The notes: generated by a model from the letters alone, not told the origin. A DNA stretch of 64,000 bases from Glaciibacter superstes DSM 21135 (GCF_000421145.1 NZ_ATWH01000001.1:186001-250000); one strand, 5' to 3'; numbered from the stretch's first letter, positions 32,912 to 42,893 are shown. Translations and numbers: made by a program.

Positions 32912-33982
32912 ATGAGCGCCAGGCACCCTCTGGATGCAACCCGGGACGCAGCACCGCTGCGGGTGCTGCAGTCGTTCTTCACACCTGGCCCGCAAACGAA
33001 CCCCTACCTGTCGCAGTTGTTCGTCTCGGTTCCGCATGTCGTCCAGCGCCCCTTTTCGTGGAAGACGGCGCTGTTCGGTCGTTACGACGTTCTGCACCTG
33101 CACCTGGCCGATGTTCTCTACCTCCGCGCTGGCAGGCTGCGCTCGGCGCTCGGCGCGGTACTTTTCCTCGCTGTGCTGCTGCGCATCCGTTTCGGTCGTA
33201 TTGCCCTGGTGCGCACTATTCACAACATCACCCCACACGAGGCGCACGGAGCGGTCACGACCTGGATCGAGGGCCTGAGCGCGCGGTGGACGACTCTCTG
33301 GATCAGGCTCAATGAGCGAACGGTGCCGCCGACGGATGCCCCGGTCGAGACGATCCTGCACGGCGACTATCGCAGCTGGTTCGCGCGCTTCGACCAGCCG
33401 GCGCCCGTGGTCGGGCGAGTGCTTTTCTTCGGTCTGATCCGCCGATACAAGGGTGTCGAAGAACTCATTGCCGCCTTCAGCGATATCACCGATGATTCGC
33501 TTGAACTCCGCATTGTCGGCAGGCCGAGCTCCACCACCGTACGCAGCGCCATCGAGGCTGTGGCGAGTGCAGACGAACGCGTGAGCTGCGTGCTTCACTA
33601 CGTCGACGACGAGCAGCTGGCCGCCGAGGTCGGGGCCGCGGAACTGGTTGTGCTTCCCTATCGCGACATGCACAATTCGGGCGCCGCGATTCTTGCGCTC
33701 TCGCTCGGTCGCCCGATCCTGGTTCCGAACACCGACACCAATCGCGACCTTGCCAACGAAGTGGGCCCGGATTGGGTGCGCCGCTTCCCCGGATCGCTCT
33801 CTGCGGATACCGTGGTCGACGCCCTCGCGGCAGCACGCGTGGTGGCCAGCGGCGACCCTGACCTCAGCGGGCGCGAATGGAGCGTGGTCGGCGCGCAGCA
33901 CGCCGACGCGTATGAACGCGCCGCGCGGCTGGATCGACGATATCGGCGCCATCATGACGGGGCACGTTCATACTCGGAGTAG
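32912..33982 (+). CDS. Glycosyltransferase, GT-B fold, EPS-type
   Basis: A 356-residue GT-B protein. Recognisable pieces are RVLQSFFTPGPQTNPY, the VLHLHLADVLYL segment, IRFGRIALVRTIHN, and the donor-binding half with VLFFGLIRRYKGVEELIAAF and LPYRDMHNSGAAILALSLGRP. It resembles mannosyl- or glucuronosyl-transferases of EPS loci (GumK-like), but the exact family is not certain. ATG 32912 has GGGAGG upstream. It is divergent from the NodZ-like gene and overlaps the end of the convergent GT2 gene by 31 nt. Confidence 0.75.
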   Translation: MSARHPLDATRDAAPLRVLQSFFTPGPQTNPYLSQLFVSVPHVVQRPFSWKTALFGRYDVLHLHLADVLYLRAGRLRSALGAVLFLAVLLRIRFGRIALVRTIHNITPHEAHGAVTTWIEGLSARWTTLWIRLNERTVPPTDAPVETILHGDYRSWFARFDQPAPVVGRVLFFGLIRRYKGVEELIAAFSDITDDSLELRIVGRPSSTTVRSAIEAVASADERVSCVLHYVDDEQLAAEVGAAELVVLPYRDMHNSGAAILALSLGRPILVPNTDTNRDLANEVGPDWVRRFPGSLSADTVVDALAAARVVASGDPDLSGREWSVVGAQHADAYERAARLDRRYRRHHDGARSYSE

Positions 33983-34896
33983 ACGTGTTCCCACGCCCCG
34001 GTCACCATGCCCAGTCCCCGGTTGAGCGTTCGGAGGCCACCGGCATGACGGGGAATCGACCCTGTGATACCGCCGCCCGCCCACCCGAGCGCACCGACGA
34101 CGACGCGACCGGCGCCGACGACGGTCAGCTTCATCCGTTCCAGCAGGCGAGCCGGGCGTGAGCGCACCAGTCGCACCGAGGTGCGACTCCATGAATTTCC
34201 GCTGCGGAAGTATCTCTGCAGCACCCAGTCCCTCGTCGCCCGTGACGCGGGCACGATGTCGTACACGGCAGCCTCATCGCACCAGATGAGCTGACCCCCC
34301 TGCGTGGTCAGCTCTCGGGTGAAGAAGGTGTCAGAGCCGCCACTCAATCCGAGATCGACGTCAAAACGGATGCCGAGTCGGCATACTGAATCGAGGTCGA
34401 GCAGAAGGTTGTTGGTCGCCGCCACGTCGACGGTGGTGCCAGTGGGGAAACGGCGGCGCCGAAAGAACCCGCCACCGATGATCCACGGGTCCGGCTCTTC
34501 GACGAACTGCGAGATCACCGGACCCACCACTCCCGCCGGCCGTTCCGCACGGAACACCCCGAGCATGGCCCTCAGCCACTCGGCAACGGGACGCTCGTCA
34601 TCGTCGATGAAGATCAACACGTCAGATCCGGCCGCCTCGTCCAGCGCCCGATTGCGCGCCGCCGCAATGCCCGGCGTCGCCTCATGCACATATCGCACGT
34701 ATTCAGGGGAGTATTCCCCCACGATGCCGGCGGCTCCCCCATCAGGATCATTGTCGACGACCAGGATCTCGACCAGTTCTTCCGAGTGTGCTGCCTGGCC
34801 GACCAACAGCGGCAGCAGTTCCTGGAGGTCGTCCGGCCTCCGGAAACTGAGCACGCCGACCGTGACCAGCAGTCGCTCGGAACCCGTGGTGACCAT
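33952..34896 (-). CDS. Glycosyltransferase family 2
   Basis: A 314-residue GT-A enzyme: VTVGVLSFRRPDDLQELLPL, then LVVDNDPDGG, ATPGIAAARNRALDEA and the metal-binding LIFIDDDERP. A C-terminal membrane-associated region (GRVVVGALGWAGGGITG) follows. ATG 34896 starts the conserved part and has AGGAAA upstream; the longer frame to 34968 overlaps the end of the giant propeller/LamG gene. Role: transfer of one sugar of the EPS unit. Donor unknown. Confidence 0.85.
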   Translation of the reverse strand: MVTTGSERLLVTVGVLSFRRPDDLQELLPLLVGQAAHSEELVEILVVDNDPDGGAAGIVGEYSPEYVRYVHEATPGIAAARNRALDEAAGSDVLIFIDDDERPVAEWLRAMLGVFRAERPAGVVGPVISQFVEEPDPWIIGGGFFRRRRFPTGTTVDVAATNNLLLDLDSVCRLGIRFDVDLGLSGGSDTFFTRELTTQGGQLIWCDEAAVYDIVPASRATRDWVLQRYFRSGNSWSRTSVRLVRSRPARLLERMKLTVVGAGRVVVGALGWAGGGITGSIPRHAGGLRTLNRGLGMVTGAWEHVYSEYERAPS

Positions 34897-34954
34897 GACG
34901 AACCATTTCCTGATTGCGCGAGTCGAGTCCCGTTCCCTCTCACGTGGGCCTCGG

Positions 34955-37900
34955 CTACTCGGGAGCAACCGCCCAATAGTTGTCGAACGTGACCCCTGCT
35001 GGCGCGTTCGTCACACTGCCCGGCAGATAGAACTGCAGCGCCGTGCCGCCTGCCGCCTGCGTGACCGCCGCGGAGTCCGTGCCGGTGACCTGCCAGGCAA
35101 CCGGCTCCTGCTCACCGACGCGCCACGCCTTGGCGCGAATCGTGGTGGGTGAGGTTCCCGTCACCTGAACGCGCACCTGAAGCTGCTCACCCAGCGTGTA
35201 ACTGAGGCCGGGGAGCACGATCGCCGTGCCATTGCTGGCCTGCAGCGTTACCGCACCCGACGGGTAGAAGCGCAGCTTCCCACCGAGGGTCTTGGAACCG
35301 ACAGCACGGCCGGAGACGGTGACGTAGGTTCCGGTGGCGGTCGGCGTCTTGGTCAATGCGAGCTGCACCTGCACATCCGTGCTGGTGGACTCGAACCCCG
35401 TCAGGTAGGCCGTCGCTGTGCCCCCTGCGCCGGCATTCATGGTTGCCGTGCCTGAGCCGACCGAGAAGTTCGACGCACCTCCGGTGACGGTCCACGCACC
35501 GCCGACATCGGCTGTGCCGAATCCGTTGCTGACCGAGCGTCCGAAAGCATCCGTCGCGTAGACGGTTGGCCCTGGCGGCGCTTCGATCGTGACGGTGGAT
35601 GACGAGGTGCCCGTCGCTCCGACATTGTCGGTCACGGTCAGGGTGATCGTATACGTGCCGGCAGCCGCGTAGTCATGGGCAGCGGTTGACTCACTTGCGG
35701 TGCCACCGTCGCCGAAGTCCCAGGCGTAGGACGCGAGCGTGCCGTCTGGGTCGCTGGAGCCGGTGCCGTCAACGTCAACATGGGCAGCTGCCACGGTCGA
35801 CGTGAACGATGCCGTCGGCGGGGTGTTCGCCGGCGGGGCCGTCACCACCACAGTCTGGGTCGTCGTGTTCTCGGCGCCGTCGTCGTCGGTGACCGTCAGC
35901 GACACCGTGTATGTACCGGCACTGCTGTATCCATGGTTCACCGTCGGTCCGGTTGTCGACGTCTGGGTGTCGCCGAAGTCCCATTCGTAGCCGACGATTG
36001 TGCCGTCTGGATCCGTCGTTCCGGTCGCGTCGAAGTCGGCAGAAAGGAAGTCTGTTGTGGCGGTGAACGCCGCCGTGGGCGGCAGATTGGGCGGCGGCTC
36101 AGCTGAGACGGTGACCGATTGGGTGCTGATCCCTATGCCTCCGTCGTCGTCGGTCACGGTCAGCGTCACCGTATACGTTCCCTCTGCAGCGTATGAGTGG
36201 GTTGCACTCACTCCGGTCGCGGTGGTGTCGTCACCGAAGTCCCAGGCGTAGGACGCGATCGTGCCGTCCGAATCAGTTGAGGTCGCGGCATCCGTCTCGA
36301 TGTCAAGATTCGTGATTGCTGTCGTGAAGGCGGCCGTCGGAGGAACGTTGGGCGGGGGCGCTTGAATCGTCACCGCCTTCGACGTGACGGCGGTGGCGCC
36401 GCCGTCGTCTGTGACGGTCAGCGAAACCGTGTAGGTGCCGGCTGTCGCATACGTGTGCGTGGCGGTCACGCCGGAACCGGTTGTGCTGTCACCGAAGTTC
36501 CACTCATACGAGGCGATGGTGCCATCAGAGTCTGCGGAGCCGCCGCCATCGACGTCGACCGTCAGAAGCCCAGGGGTGGCTTCGAATGAGGCTGTCGGGG
36601 CGACGTTCGGGGTCACACCGGAACCGAGCGAGTAGTGGGCGGCGACCGTGTCAGCGGAGAGCGCCGTGCTGTACACGGCCGCCTCATCGATGCGGGCGTT
36701 GACGTAGGCACTGGACGAACCCCACGTGGTGTCTCCGCCGACCCGCCAGTATCCGTCGTAGGCCTGGGACTGCGTCTGCGGATTTGTGCCGGCGAGCTGG
36801 CCGTCGACGAACAGCTTCATGCCATCACCCGACTGGGTGGCAACCACCTGGTGCCAGAGTCCATCTGTGTAGCTGCCGGGCGTTGTGATGGTGTTCGTCT
36901 GGCCGGTCCAGACCCCGAAGACGAGCTTCCCGTCGTCCTGCAGGTACACGTGCCTGTCGTAACTGCCGGAGGTTCCGGTCGCAGAGCTGCCGAACCCGAT
37001 CAATTTGCCGCCGGAACCGGTGGTGGAGTTGAACCACAGCTCGAGCGAGTAGACGGTGGGATTGGAGAACTGGGCGCTGCTGGCGACCAGCCCGTTCGAC
37101 CCGTTGAACGCCGCTGCCGTGTTGGTCACGCCCGCGAGTGCGCCTGCAACGCCCTTGGTCACACCACCGCTGTAGTTCCCGGTGTTCCCAGAGACTCCGG
37201 AGTCTGCGGCCACTGAACCGCCACTCTCGCCCAGCCGCCAGTAGAGGTCTGGTGAGTCGTTGTAGACCCGCGCCCCATAGCTGTCAGTGGGAACAGGGGG
37301 GAGCGGTGCAGTCCGCCCCGACGACGCGTAGTGAGAATTGACCTGTTGGATCGACAGCGGAGCGCCGTAGACCGCCACGTCGTCGATCGCGCCGTTGAAG
37401 TAGTTGTTGCCTGCCCAGGTCGAGTCACCGCCGATGCGCCAGTATCCGCTGTATGACTGCCCGAACGTCGTGTCTGAGCGCTGCGCGACCCTCACCCCAT
37501 CGACGTAGAGCTGCATGCCAGAAGGACCGAGGTTGCCCACGACGTGGTGCCACTGCCCGTTGTTGAGCCCTGGCGCACTCTGCACCGTGCGCATGGACCC
37601 TGGGTAGACGCCGAAGAGCACACGACCGGAACCGTCCATATACAGGTGACGGTCGTAGTTGGTGGAGTTGCCCGTGTTCGCGTTGCCGAACCCGATGATC
37701 TTGCCGCCGGATGTGCTCGTCGTCTTGATCCAGGCCTCAAGGGCGAAGACGTCAGGGCCCTGGATCGGCGACTGGGTCGCGACGAGGCCGTTGCTGCCGT
37801 TGAAGGTGGCTGCCGTGTTGGAGTCTGCACCGATCGCACCGGCCGCGCCGAACCCGACGCCGGCGTTGGCCACGCCGTCCTGGAACCCTGACCAGTCATA

Positions 37901-39634
37901 CACGGATGGCCCACTCGGTTCGCCGAGGCGCCAGTAGTCGACGGGTGAATCGTCCAGCACATCCTCTGCATAGGAACTGATGGTGCCGGTGCTGGAGACG
38001 ACCACACTGACGTTGTTGCCGTTGATCACGTTGCCGAACGGATCGGAGACCCGGATGCGGTAGGTATAGGTTGCCCCCGGCGTCAACCCGCTGTCGAGGA
38101 AATGCATGGTTGGCCGCTGCCAGAAGTTGGAGTTCGCCGTTGTGGTGAAGACCGGGGACCCGGTGACGCCGTTGCGGATGACGTCGTACTTCAGGTTGGC
38201 GTTGTCGCGATCCCAGTTGGCCGGCCACGCGATCCTGGCAGTGCCGGCCGCGAGCGACACGACGCTCGGAACATAGTTCGTTCCGCTGAGGCGCGGCGCG
38301 TCCTTATTGGGTGCGATGGCCTTGGACGCGAACCGCACGATGCCCTGTTGCGGCACGTTGTTGACGCGGGTGAACTCGCCGCCGTAGAGGATGTACTGGC
38401 TGTTGCCGGCGACCGACCAGCCGCCCTGGCTGACCCCGGTGAAGCTTCCGATGTTGATGTCCGGGTACCAGTCCAGCAGCGCAGGGCGCGGCGTGCCGGC
38501 CCAGTTGGTGTACCCGTACGGGTCATTCGTGATGGTGCCCTCCACCGACTTGGTGAAGGCGAGCGCGCGGTGGAAGACCCACGGGTCTGGCTGGGGGAAT
38601 GCCCCGATATTGCCGCAGTAGTGGGCATGGCCGGTGGTGTAGATGACATCCTCGGTCGGGAACACGGAGTAGGTGTCACCGTGGCAGTCCTCGACCCAGG
38701 TGATGTTGCCGTCGTCCCAGGATGCGTAGAACGTGCCCTCCAGTGTGCCGGAACCGTAGTGTTGTCCGGTGCCGTACACGCCTCCCTCATCGGAGGAGAG
38801 GCTGGCGATGGCAGCGTTGGCGTCGGCGTTTCGAACCGTCGCATTGACGTTGAACGGCAGGTTCGCGCCGGTTGTTCCGTCGAGCATCGCCAGACCGTAG
38901 CCGGGGTTTGATGAGCCGTTGACAGACTGGAAGTAGCCGCCGATCACGACCTTGGTACCGTCGGTCTTGACGACAGCGGATGTTGCCTGCCCGTTGCTGA
39001 CCGTCGGGGCCCAGCCGGCCTTTCGCACACCGGTCACGGCGTCATAGGCCGCAGCACCGGAGACGGCTGCGCCGTTTGCGGTGGTGAACTGACCGACGAG
39101 ATACACCGTGTCATTGGTTGCCGCGACCGCGTTGACCTTGCCGTTGAGGACCGGGCGGAACGAGGTGAGCGCACCGGTCGCCGTGTCGAATGCGGCAATG
39201 CGATAGCGGGTCGAGCCCGCGATGGAGGTGAAACTCCCCGCGACGTAGAGCCGTGAACCGTCGGGAGAGAGCGTCATGTTCCGGATCCGGGCGTTGGGGT
39301 TCGGCGCCCAGGAATTGTTCAGCACACCGGTTTGCAGATTATAAGACAGGAGACCCTTGCGGGTGACGGTGTTTACCCCTGGGGCGGCACCGGCCGGCCG
39401 TGCCGTCTGGAACTCGCCACCGGCGTATGCGGTGTTGCCCACAACCTCCTGATCCCAGACCACTCCGTCGATCTGCACCGTGGGGAGGCCGTCAGACGAC
39501 ACTGTCTCGGGCGTGTTCGGCAACGGTGGCGCGGTATCGGCGACCGCGGGCTGGGCGAAGAACAGGAGTCCGGCCGCCACAACGGCGACCGTGGTGGCTA
39601 GGGAAAGAACACGCGTCCGGGCATGAACGTGCAT
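34955..39634 (-). CDS. Giant secreted propeller-Fn3-LamG-PKD protein (1559 aa)
   Basis: A secreted protein of unknown function. Order: signal peptide (1-32, AVA site); a beta-propeller-like region (about 45-430) with repeated LYVAGSFTSI / VYLVGQFTTA strands; an Fn3-like segment (450-550); two LamG/concanavalin-type domains (about 555-770 and 785-1000); four PKD repeats (about 1007-1348), each with the WDFGD-type motif; a last beta-sandwich (1352-1559). The propeller holds the unusual segment VEDCHGDTYSVFPT plus GHAHYCGN. There is no sorting signal or transmembrane tail, so it is probably released or held by polysaccharide. The paralogue at 39740 shares the N-terminal half. EPS binding or adhesion is inferred from position and domains. 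Confidence 0.8.
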   Translation of the reverse strand: MHVHARTRVLSLATTVAVVAAGLLFFAQPAVADTAPPLPNTPETVSSDGLPTVQIDGVVWDQEVVGNTAYAGGEFQTARPAGAAPGVNTVTRKGLLSYNLQTGVLNNSWAPNPNARIRNMTLSPDGSRLYVAGSFTSIAGSTRYRIAAFDTATGALTSFRPVLNGKVNAVAATNDTVYLVGQFTTANGAAVSGAAAYDAVTGVRKAGWAPTVSNGQATSAVVKTDGTKVVIGGYFQSVNGSSNPGYGLAMLDGTTGANLPFNVNATVRNADANAAIASLSSDEGGVYGTGQHYGSGTLEGTFYASWDDGNITWVEDCHGDTYSVFPTEDVIYTTGHAHYCGNIGAFPQPDPWVFHRALAFTKSVEGTITNDPYGYTNWAGTPRPALLDWYPDINIGSFTGVSQGGWSVAGNSQYILYGGEFTRVNNVPQQGIVRFASKAIAPNKDAPRLSGTNYVPSVVSLAAGTARIAWPANWDRDNANLKYDVIRNGVTGSPVFTTTANSNFWQRPTMHFLDSGLTPGATYTYRIRVSDPFGNVINGNNVSVVVSSTGTISSYAEDVLDDSPVDYWRLGEPSGPSVYDWSGFQDGVANAGVGFGAAGAIGADSNTAATFNGSNGLVATQSPIQGPDVFALEAWIKTTSTSGGKIIGFGNANTGNSTNYDRHLYMDGSGRVLFGVYPGSMRTVQSAPGLNNGQWHHVVGNLGPSGMQLYVDGVRVAQRSDTTFGQSYSGYWRIGGDSTWAGNNYFNGAIDDVAVYGAPLSIQQVNSHYASSGRTAPLPPVPTDSYGARVYNDSPDLYWRLGESGGSVAADSGVSGNTGNYSGGVTKGVAGALAGVTNTAAAFNGSNGLVASSAQFSNPTVYSLELWFNSTTGSGGKLIGFGSSATGTSGSYDRHVYLQDDGKLVFGVWTGQTNTITTPGSYTDGLWHQVVATQSGDGMKLFVDGQLAGTNPQTQSQAYDGYWRVGGDTTWGSSSAYVNARIDEAAVYSTALSADTVAAHYSLGSGVTPNVAPTASFEATPGLLTVDVDGGGSADSDGTIASYEWNFGDSTTGSGVTATHTYATAGTYTVSLTVTDDGGATAVTSKAVTIQAPPPNVPPTAAFTTAITNLDIETDAATSTDSDGTIASYAWDFGDDTTATGVSATHSYAAEGTYTVTLTVTDDDGGIGISTQSVTVSAEPPPNLPPTAAFTATTDFLSADFDATGTTDPDGTIVGYEWDFGDTQTSTTGPTVNHGYSSAGTYTVSLTVTDDDGAENTTTQTVVVTAPPANTPPTASFTSTVAAAHVDVDGTGSSDPDGTLASYAWDFGDGGTASESTAAHDYAAAGTYTITLTVTDNVGATGTSSSTVTIEAPPGPTVYATDAFGRSVSNGFGTADVGGAWTVTGGASNFSVGSGTATMNAGAGGTATAYLTGFESTSTDVQVQLALTKTPTATGTYVTVSGRAVGSKTLGGKLRFYPSGAVTLQASNGTAIVLPGLSYTLGEQLQVRVQVTGTSPTTIRAKAWRVGEQEPVAWQVTGTDSAAVTQAAGGTALQFYLPGSVTNAPAGVTFDNYWAVAPE

Positions 39635-42080
39635 GAGCAGGCCTCATTCGGGTATGGAACGATTTTCGGGTGATCGTCAGCCTGATGCAGAGTTTAGTGA
39701 CAATTGCTCAACATTCATTCCCCCCAAACGAGGGTGTTCTCAATGACCGGATGCGACGTAGTGCGCGGCGACGCGCTCGGCGGTCAGCGGGGCACCATAG
39801 ACGGCCACTTCATCGATTGAGCCGTTGAGGTATGGCTGACCCGTCCAGGTTCTGTCACCCCCGATCCGCCAGTAGCCCGCATAGTTCTGAGCCGAGGTCG
39901 TATCCGCGCGCTGCCCGACCAATGCGCCGTCGACATACAGCTCCATGCCGGTCGGACCGAGAGTGCCGACGATGTGGTGCCATTGTCCGTCGTTCAGCCC
40001 CGCCGCACTCTGCACCGTGCGCCTGGACCCGGGATACACACCGAAAAATACCCGTCCGGATGCGTCGAGGTACAGGTGCCTGTCCGCCATGGTGGACTCC
40101 CCCGTGCGAGAGTTGCCGAACCCGACGACCTTCCCACCCATTGTGCTGGTGGTCCTGAACCAGGCCTCGAGGGCGAACGCGTTCGGTCCCTGCACCGGCG
40201 CCTGCGTCGACACCAGGCCGCTGCTGCCGTCGAAGGTGGCGGCCGTATTCGAATCGGATCCGATGGCTCCAGCCGCGCCGAACGTGACTCCAGCGCCGGC
40301 TTCAGCGGTCGCTGTCCCAGCACTGTCGGCCACGATCGGACCGCCGGATTCACCAAGTCGCCAGTAGCTCACCGGCTCATCACTGGCAATCGCCTCGGCA
40401 TAGTCGCCTGCGGGAACCGGAGGGGCGGGAGGGGCGGGCGCAGGAGGCGCAGGCTGATTCGAACCCGTCCCCTTGACGACCACGCTCACATTGTTGCCGT
40501 TGACGACGTTCCCCAGCGGGTCGGTCACCCTGATCCGGTAGGTATAGCTCGCTCCGCCCGTCACGGTCGTGTCGGTAAAGGTCATCGATGGCAGGGTCCA
40601 GAAGTTCGACGTGGCCGTTGTCGAATAGACGGGAGACGCCGTGTTGCCGTTGCGGATGACGTCGTAGGTCAGCTTCGCATTGTCGCGGTCCCAGTTGGCC
40701 TTCCAACTCACTCTGGCGGTTCGGTCCGCCGGCGACGTGACCGTTGGAACATAGCTCGCGCCACTCTGCCGCGGCCCATCCTTGTTGGGTGCAATCCCTT
40801 TGGCCGCGAACCGCACGATGCCCTGTTGCGGCACGTTGTTGACGCGGGTGAATTCACCGCCGTAGAGGATGTACTGGCTGTTGCCGGCGACCGACCAGCC
40901 ACCCTGGCTGACACCGGTGAATGTTCCGGTGTTGATATCTGGATACCAGTCCAGCAGCGCAGGACGCGGTGTACCTGCCCAGTTGGTGTATCCCTTGGTG
41001 TCCTTCGTGATGGCGCCCTGGACGGTCTTGGTAAATGCCAGTCCACGATGAAAACCCCAGGGATCAGTTTGCGGGAAGCCCGCAATGTTGCCGCAGTAGT
41101 GGGCATGACTCGTCGTATAGACGACATCCGCCGTCGGGAACACGGAATAGGTGTCGCCGTGGCAGTCCTCGACCCAGATGATGGTGCCGTTGTCCCACGA
41201 CGCATAGAAAGCTCCCTCCAGCGTGCCGGTGCCATAGTGCTGGCCGGTGCCGTATACGCCATTCGCATCAGAGGCCAGGCTGGAGATCGCCGCGTTGTTG
41301 CCGGCATTGCGCACTTTGCTGTTCACGTTGAACGGCAGCATCGCCCCGGTCGCTCCGTTCAGCGAAGCGAGTCCATATCCCGGGTTGGACGATCCGTTCA
41401 CGGTCTGGAAGTAGCCGCCGATCACCACCTTGCTGCCGTCGGACTTCACCGTGACGGCGATGGCCTGCCCGCTGGCGATCTTCGGAGCCCAACCGGTCTT
41501 GCGGGCACCGGTCACGGCGTCGTAGGCGGCGGCGCCCGACACAGGCGAGCCATTTGCGACGGTGAATTGCCCGACGAGGTACACGGTGCTGTTGGTCGCC
41601 GCGACCGCGTTCACCTTGCCGTTCAGCACGGGGGCGAACGACGTCAACGCGCCCGTTGCGGTATTGAACGAGGCAATGCGGTAGCGAGCGGCCCCGCCGA
41701 TCGAGGTGAAGCTTCCCGCCACGTACAAACGGGTGCCGTCTGGCGACATCGCCATATTCCGGATGCGGGCGTTCGGGTTCGGGTTCCAGGTGCCGTTCAT
41801 GGCTCCCGTTTGAAGGTTGTACGAGAGCAGGTGGCGACGGGCGACTGAGTTCACGCCCGGTGCGGCACCGGCGGGCCTGGCGTTCTGGAAGTCGCCGCCG
41901 GCGTAGACGGTGTTGCCGGCAATCTCCTGGTCCCAGACCACTCCGTCGATCTGCACCGTCGGCAGAACATCGGTGGAGACCGTGGCCGGAGTGGCGGGCG
42001 ACGGTGGAACGGTATCCGCGGCCACCGGCTGGGCAATGAGCACCAAGCCGACCGTGATGGCCACGACGGTGGCGATGGAG
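37300..42080. repeat. Long imperfect direct repeat formed by the two propeller/LamG genes
   Basis: The stretch about 37300-39600 (N-terminal half plus first LamG of the large gene) repeats as about 39745-42080 (the short gene). For example CGTAGAGGATGTACTGGCTG occurs at 38383 and again at 40861, and whole lines around 38341-38440 and 40817-40920 are almost identical. Both copies are in the same orientation, so homologous recombination would delete about 2.5 kb and fuse the genes. Confidence 0.75.
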
Positions 42081-42109
42081 ACGACGCGTGAACGAGCAGG
42101 AGAAGGCAT
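39740..42109 (-). CDS. Secreted propeller-Fn3-LamG protein (789 aa), paralogue of its neighbour
   Basis: A shorter twin of the 1559-residue protein: signal peptide (VAAD site near 32), the same propeller-like region with VEDCHGDTYSVFPT and SHAHYCGN, the Fn3-like segment, a Pro-rich linker (QPAPPAPAPPAPPVPAG) and one LamG domain (about 580-789), then stop. PKD and second LamG domains are absent. ATG 42109 has CGAGG upstream; GTG 42139 is the alternative. Many stretches are nearly identical at nucleotide level to the neighbour at a constant offset of 2478 nt in the propeller region. Transcribed in the same direction, 105 nt upstream of it. Confidence 0.8.
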   Translation of the reverse strand: MPSPARSRVVSIATVVAITVGLVLIAQPVAADTVPPSPATPATVSTDVLPTVQIDGVVWDQEIAGNTVYAGGDFQNARPAGAAPGVNSVARRHLLSYNLQTGAMNGTWNPNPNARIRNMAMSPDGTRLYVAGSFTSIGGAARYRIASFNTATGALTSFAPVLNGKVNAVAATNSTVYLVGQFTVANGSPVSGAAAYDAVTGARKTGWAPKIASGQAIAVTVKSDGSKVVIGGYFQTVNGSSNPGYGLASLNGATGAMLPFNVNSKVRNAGNNAAISSLASDANGVYGTGQHYGTGTLEGAFYASWDNGTIIWVEDCHGDTYSVFPTADVVYTTSHAHYCGNIAGFPQTDPWGFHRGLAFTKTVQGAITKDTKGYTNWAGTPRPALLDWYPDINTGTFTGVSQGGWSVAGNSQYILYGGEFTRVNNVPQQGIVRFAAKGIAPNKDGPRQSGASYVPTVTSPADRTARVSWKANWDRDNAKLTYDVIRNGNTASPVYSTTATSNFWTLPSMTFTDTTVTGGASYTYRIRVTDPLGNVVNGNNVSVVVKGTGSNQPAPPAPAPPAPPVPAGDYAEAIASDEPVSYWRLGESGGPIVADSAGTATAEAGAGVTFGAAGAIGSDSNTAATFDGSSGLVSTQAPVQGPNAFALEAWFRTTSTMGGKVVGFGNSRTGESTMADRHLYLDASGRVFFGVYPGSRRTVQSAAGLNDGQWHHIVGTLGPTGMELYVDGALVGQRADTTSAQNYAGYWRIGGDRTWTGQPYLNGSIDEVAVYGAPLTAERVAAHYVASGH

Positions 42110-42230
42110 CGGTGGGCCTCGGTTCGGGTGGTGAGTCACAGTGCGGCTCGCTCCCAGTTTAGTGAGTAAGTCTCACTTTAAGCGCTTCCCCGCTACTTCC
42201 CCAGTTAACTGTTTCCTCGAACAAGGCAGT

Positions 42231-42893
42231 TCAGTTGGGGATGGCACCTTCGAACGCGAGGACCGGGTCACCGACCTGGTAGTCCATCGTGATCAGCACG
42301 TGATCCCGCTCCTCTTCTGGAACGGTGAAGACCATGGTGCCGGTCACCGTCGCTCCGGCCGCGACCTCGGCGGGCAATGGGCTACCACCTGGCTTCTGCA
42401 GCTCAGATGCCGGCGACTGGTCCGCGCCGTAGTACACGTTGACCAGGGCAGTGGCCAGCGAGATCGCTTTCCCGGTGCCATTGACGATTGAGACAGTGAA
42501 ACGGATGGCTGGGCCTGCCACGTCTCCGGCCAGCTGCGCTTCACCCTGCACCGCTTCGAATGTGCCAACGGAGACGGTCACCCCTGGAGCGGGTTCGGCG
42601 GCCTCCGCGAACGGGAGCGGACTTGCCGTGACGAACGGTTCATCTCCGGGGGCGGGCGAGTCCTGCGGCGGCGCTGGGGTGGAACCGGGGCTCGCGGTAG
42701 CGCCTCCGCCAGGTTCGCCCGCTCCGGGCGTCGTGGTGGACACAGACGCAGGAGACAACCCGTTATTGGCCATGGCCACCCCGATCGTCACCACGATGAC
42801 CGCGATGATCACAGCGACGGCGCCGATCGTGATCCAGACGAGAGCCATCCGCCGCGGGCCGTGGCCGGTTGGCGTTTCAACTGGGGAGGACAT
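42231..42893 (-). CDS. Membrane-anchored DUF4352-like protein
   Basis: A 220-residue protein with one N-terminal membrane helix (about 17-40, IGAVAVIIAVIVVTIGVAMA), a Pro/Ser/Gly-rich spacer, and a C-terminal beta-sandwich (about 100-220: VTVSVGTFEAVQGEAQLAG, IRFTVSIVNGTGKAISL) resembling DUF4352 immunoglobulin-like domains. Such proteins sit on the outside of the membrane and are of unknown function. ATG 42893 has AGAGAGGAAT upstream. It lies upstream of the propeller/LamG pair on the same strand and 121 nt from it. Confidence 0.75.
   Translation of the reverse strand: MSSPVETPTGHGPRRMALVWITIGAVAVIIAVIVVTIGVAMANNGLSPASVSTTTPGAGEPGGGATASPGSTPAPPQDSPAPGDEPFVTASPLPFAEAAEPAPGVTVSVGTFEAVQGEAQLAGDVAGPAIRFTVSIVNGTGKAISLATALVNVYYGADQSPASELQKPGGSPLPAEVAAGATVTGTMVFTVPEEERDHVLITMDYQVGDPVLAFEGAIPN

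Noticed and set aside
39974-41848. 624-residue plus-strand ORF
   Set aside because: Long only because of high GC; it is fully antisense to the propeller/LamG gene, whose frame has signal peptide and domains.
20713-42129. ACCCGAA words before several surface and EPS genes
   Set aside because: The 7-mer is also frequent inside coding regions of this GC-rich DNA, so it is not meaningful alone; only the longer paired elements at 20707 and 22206 are kept.
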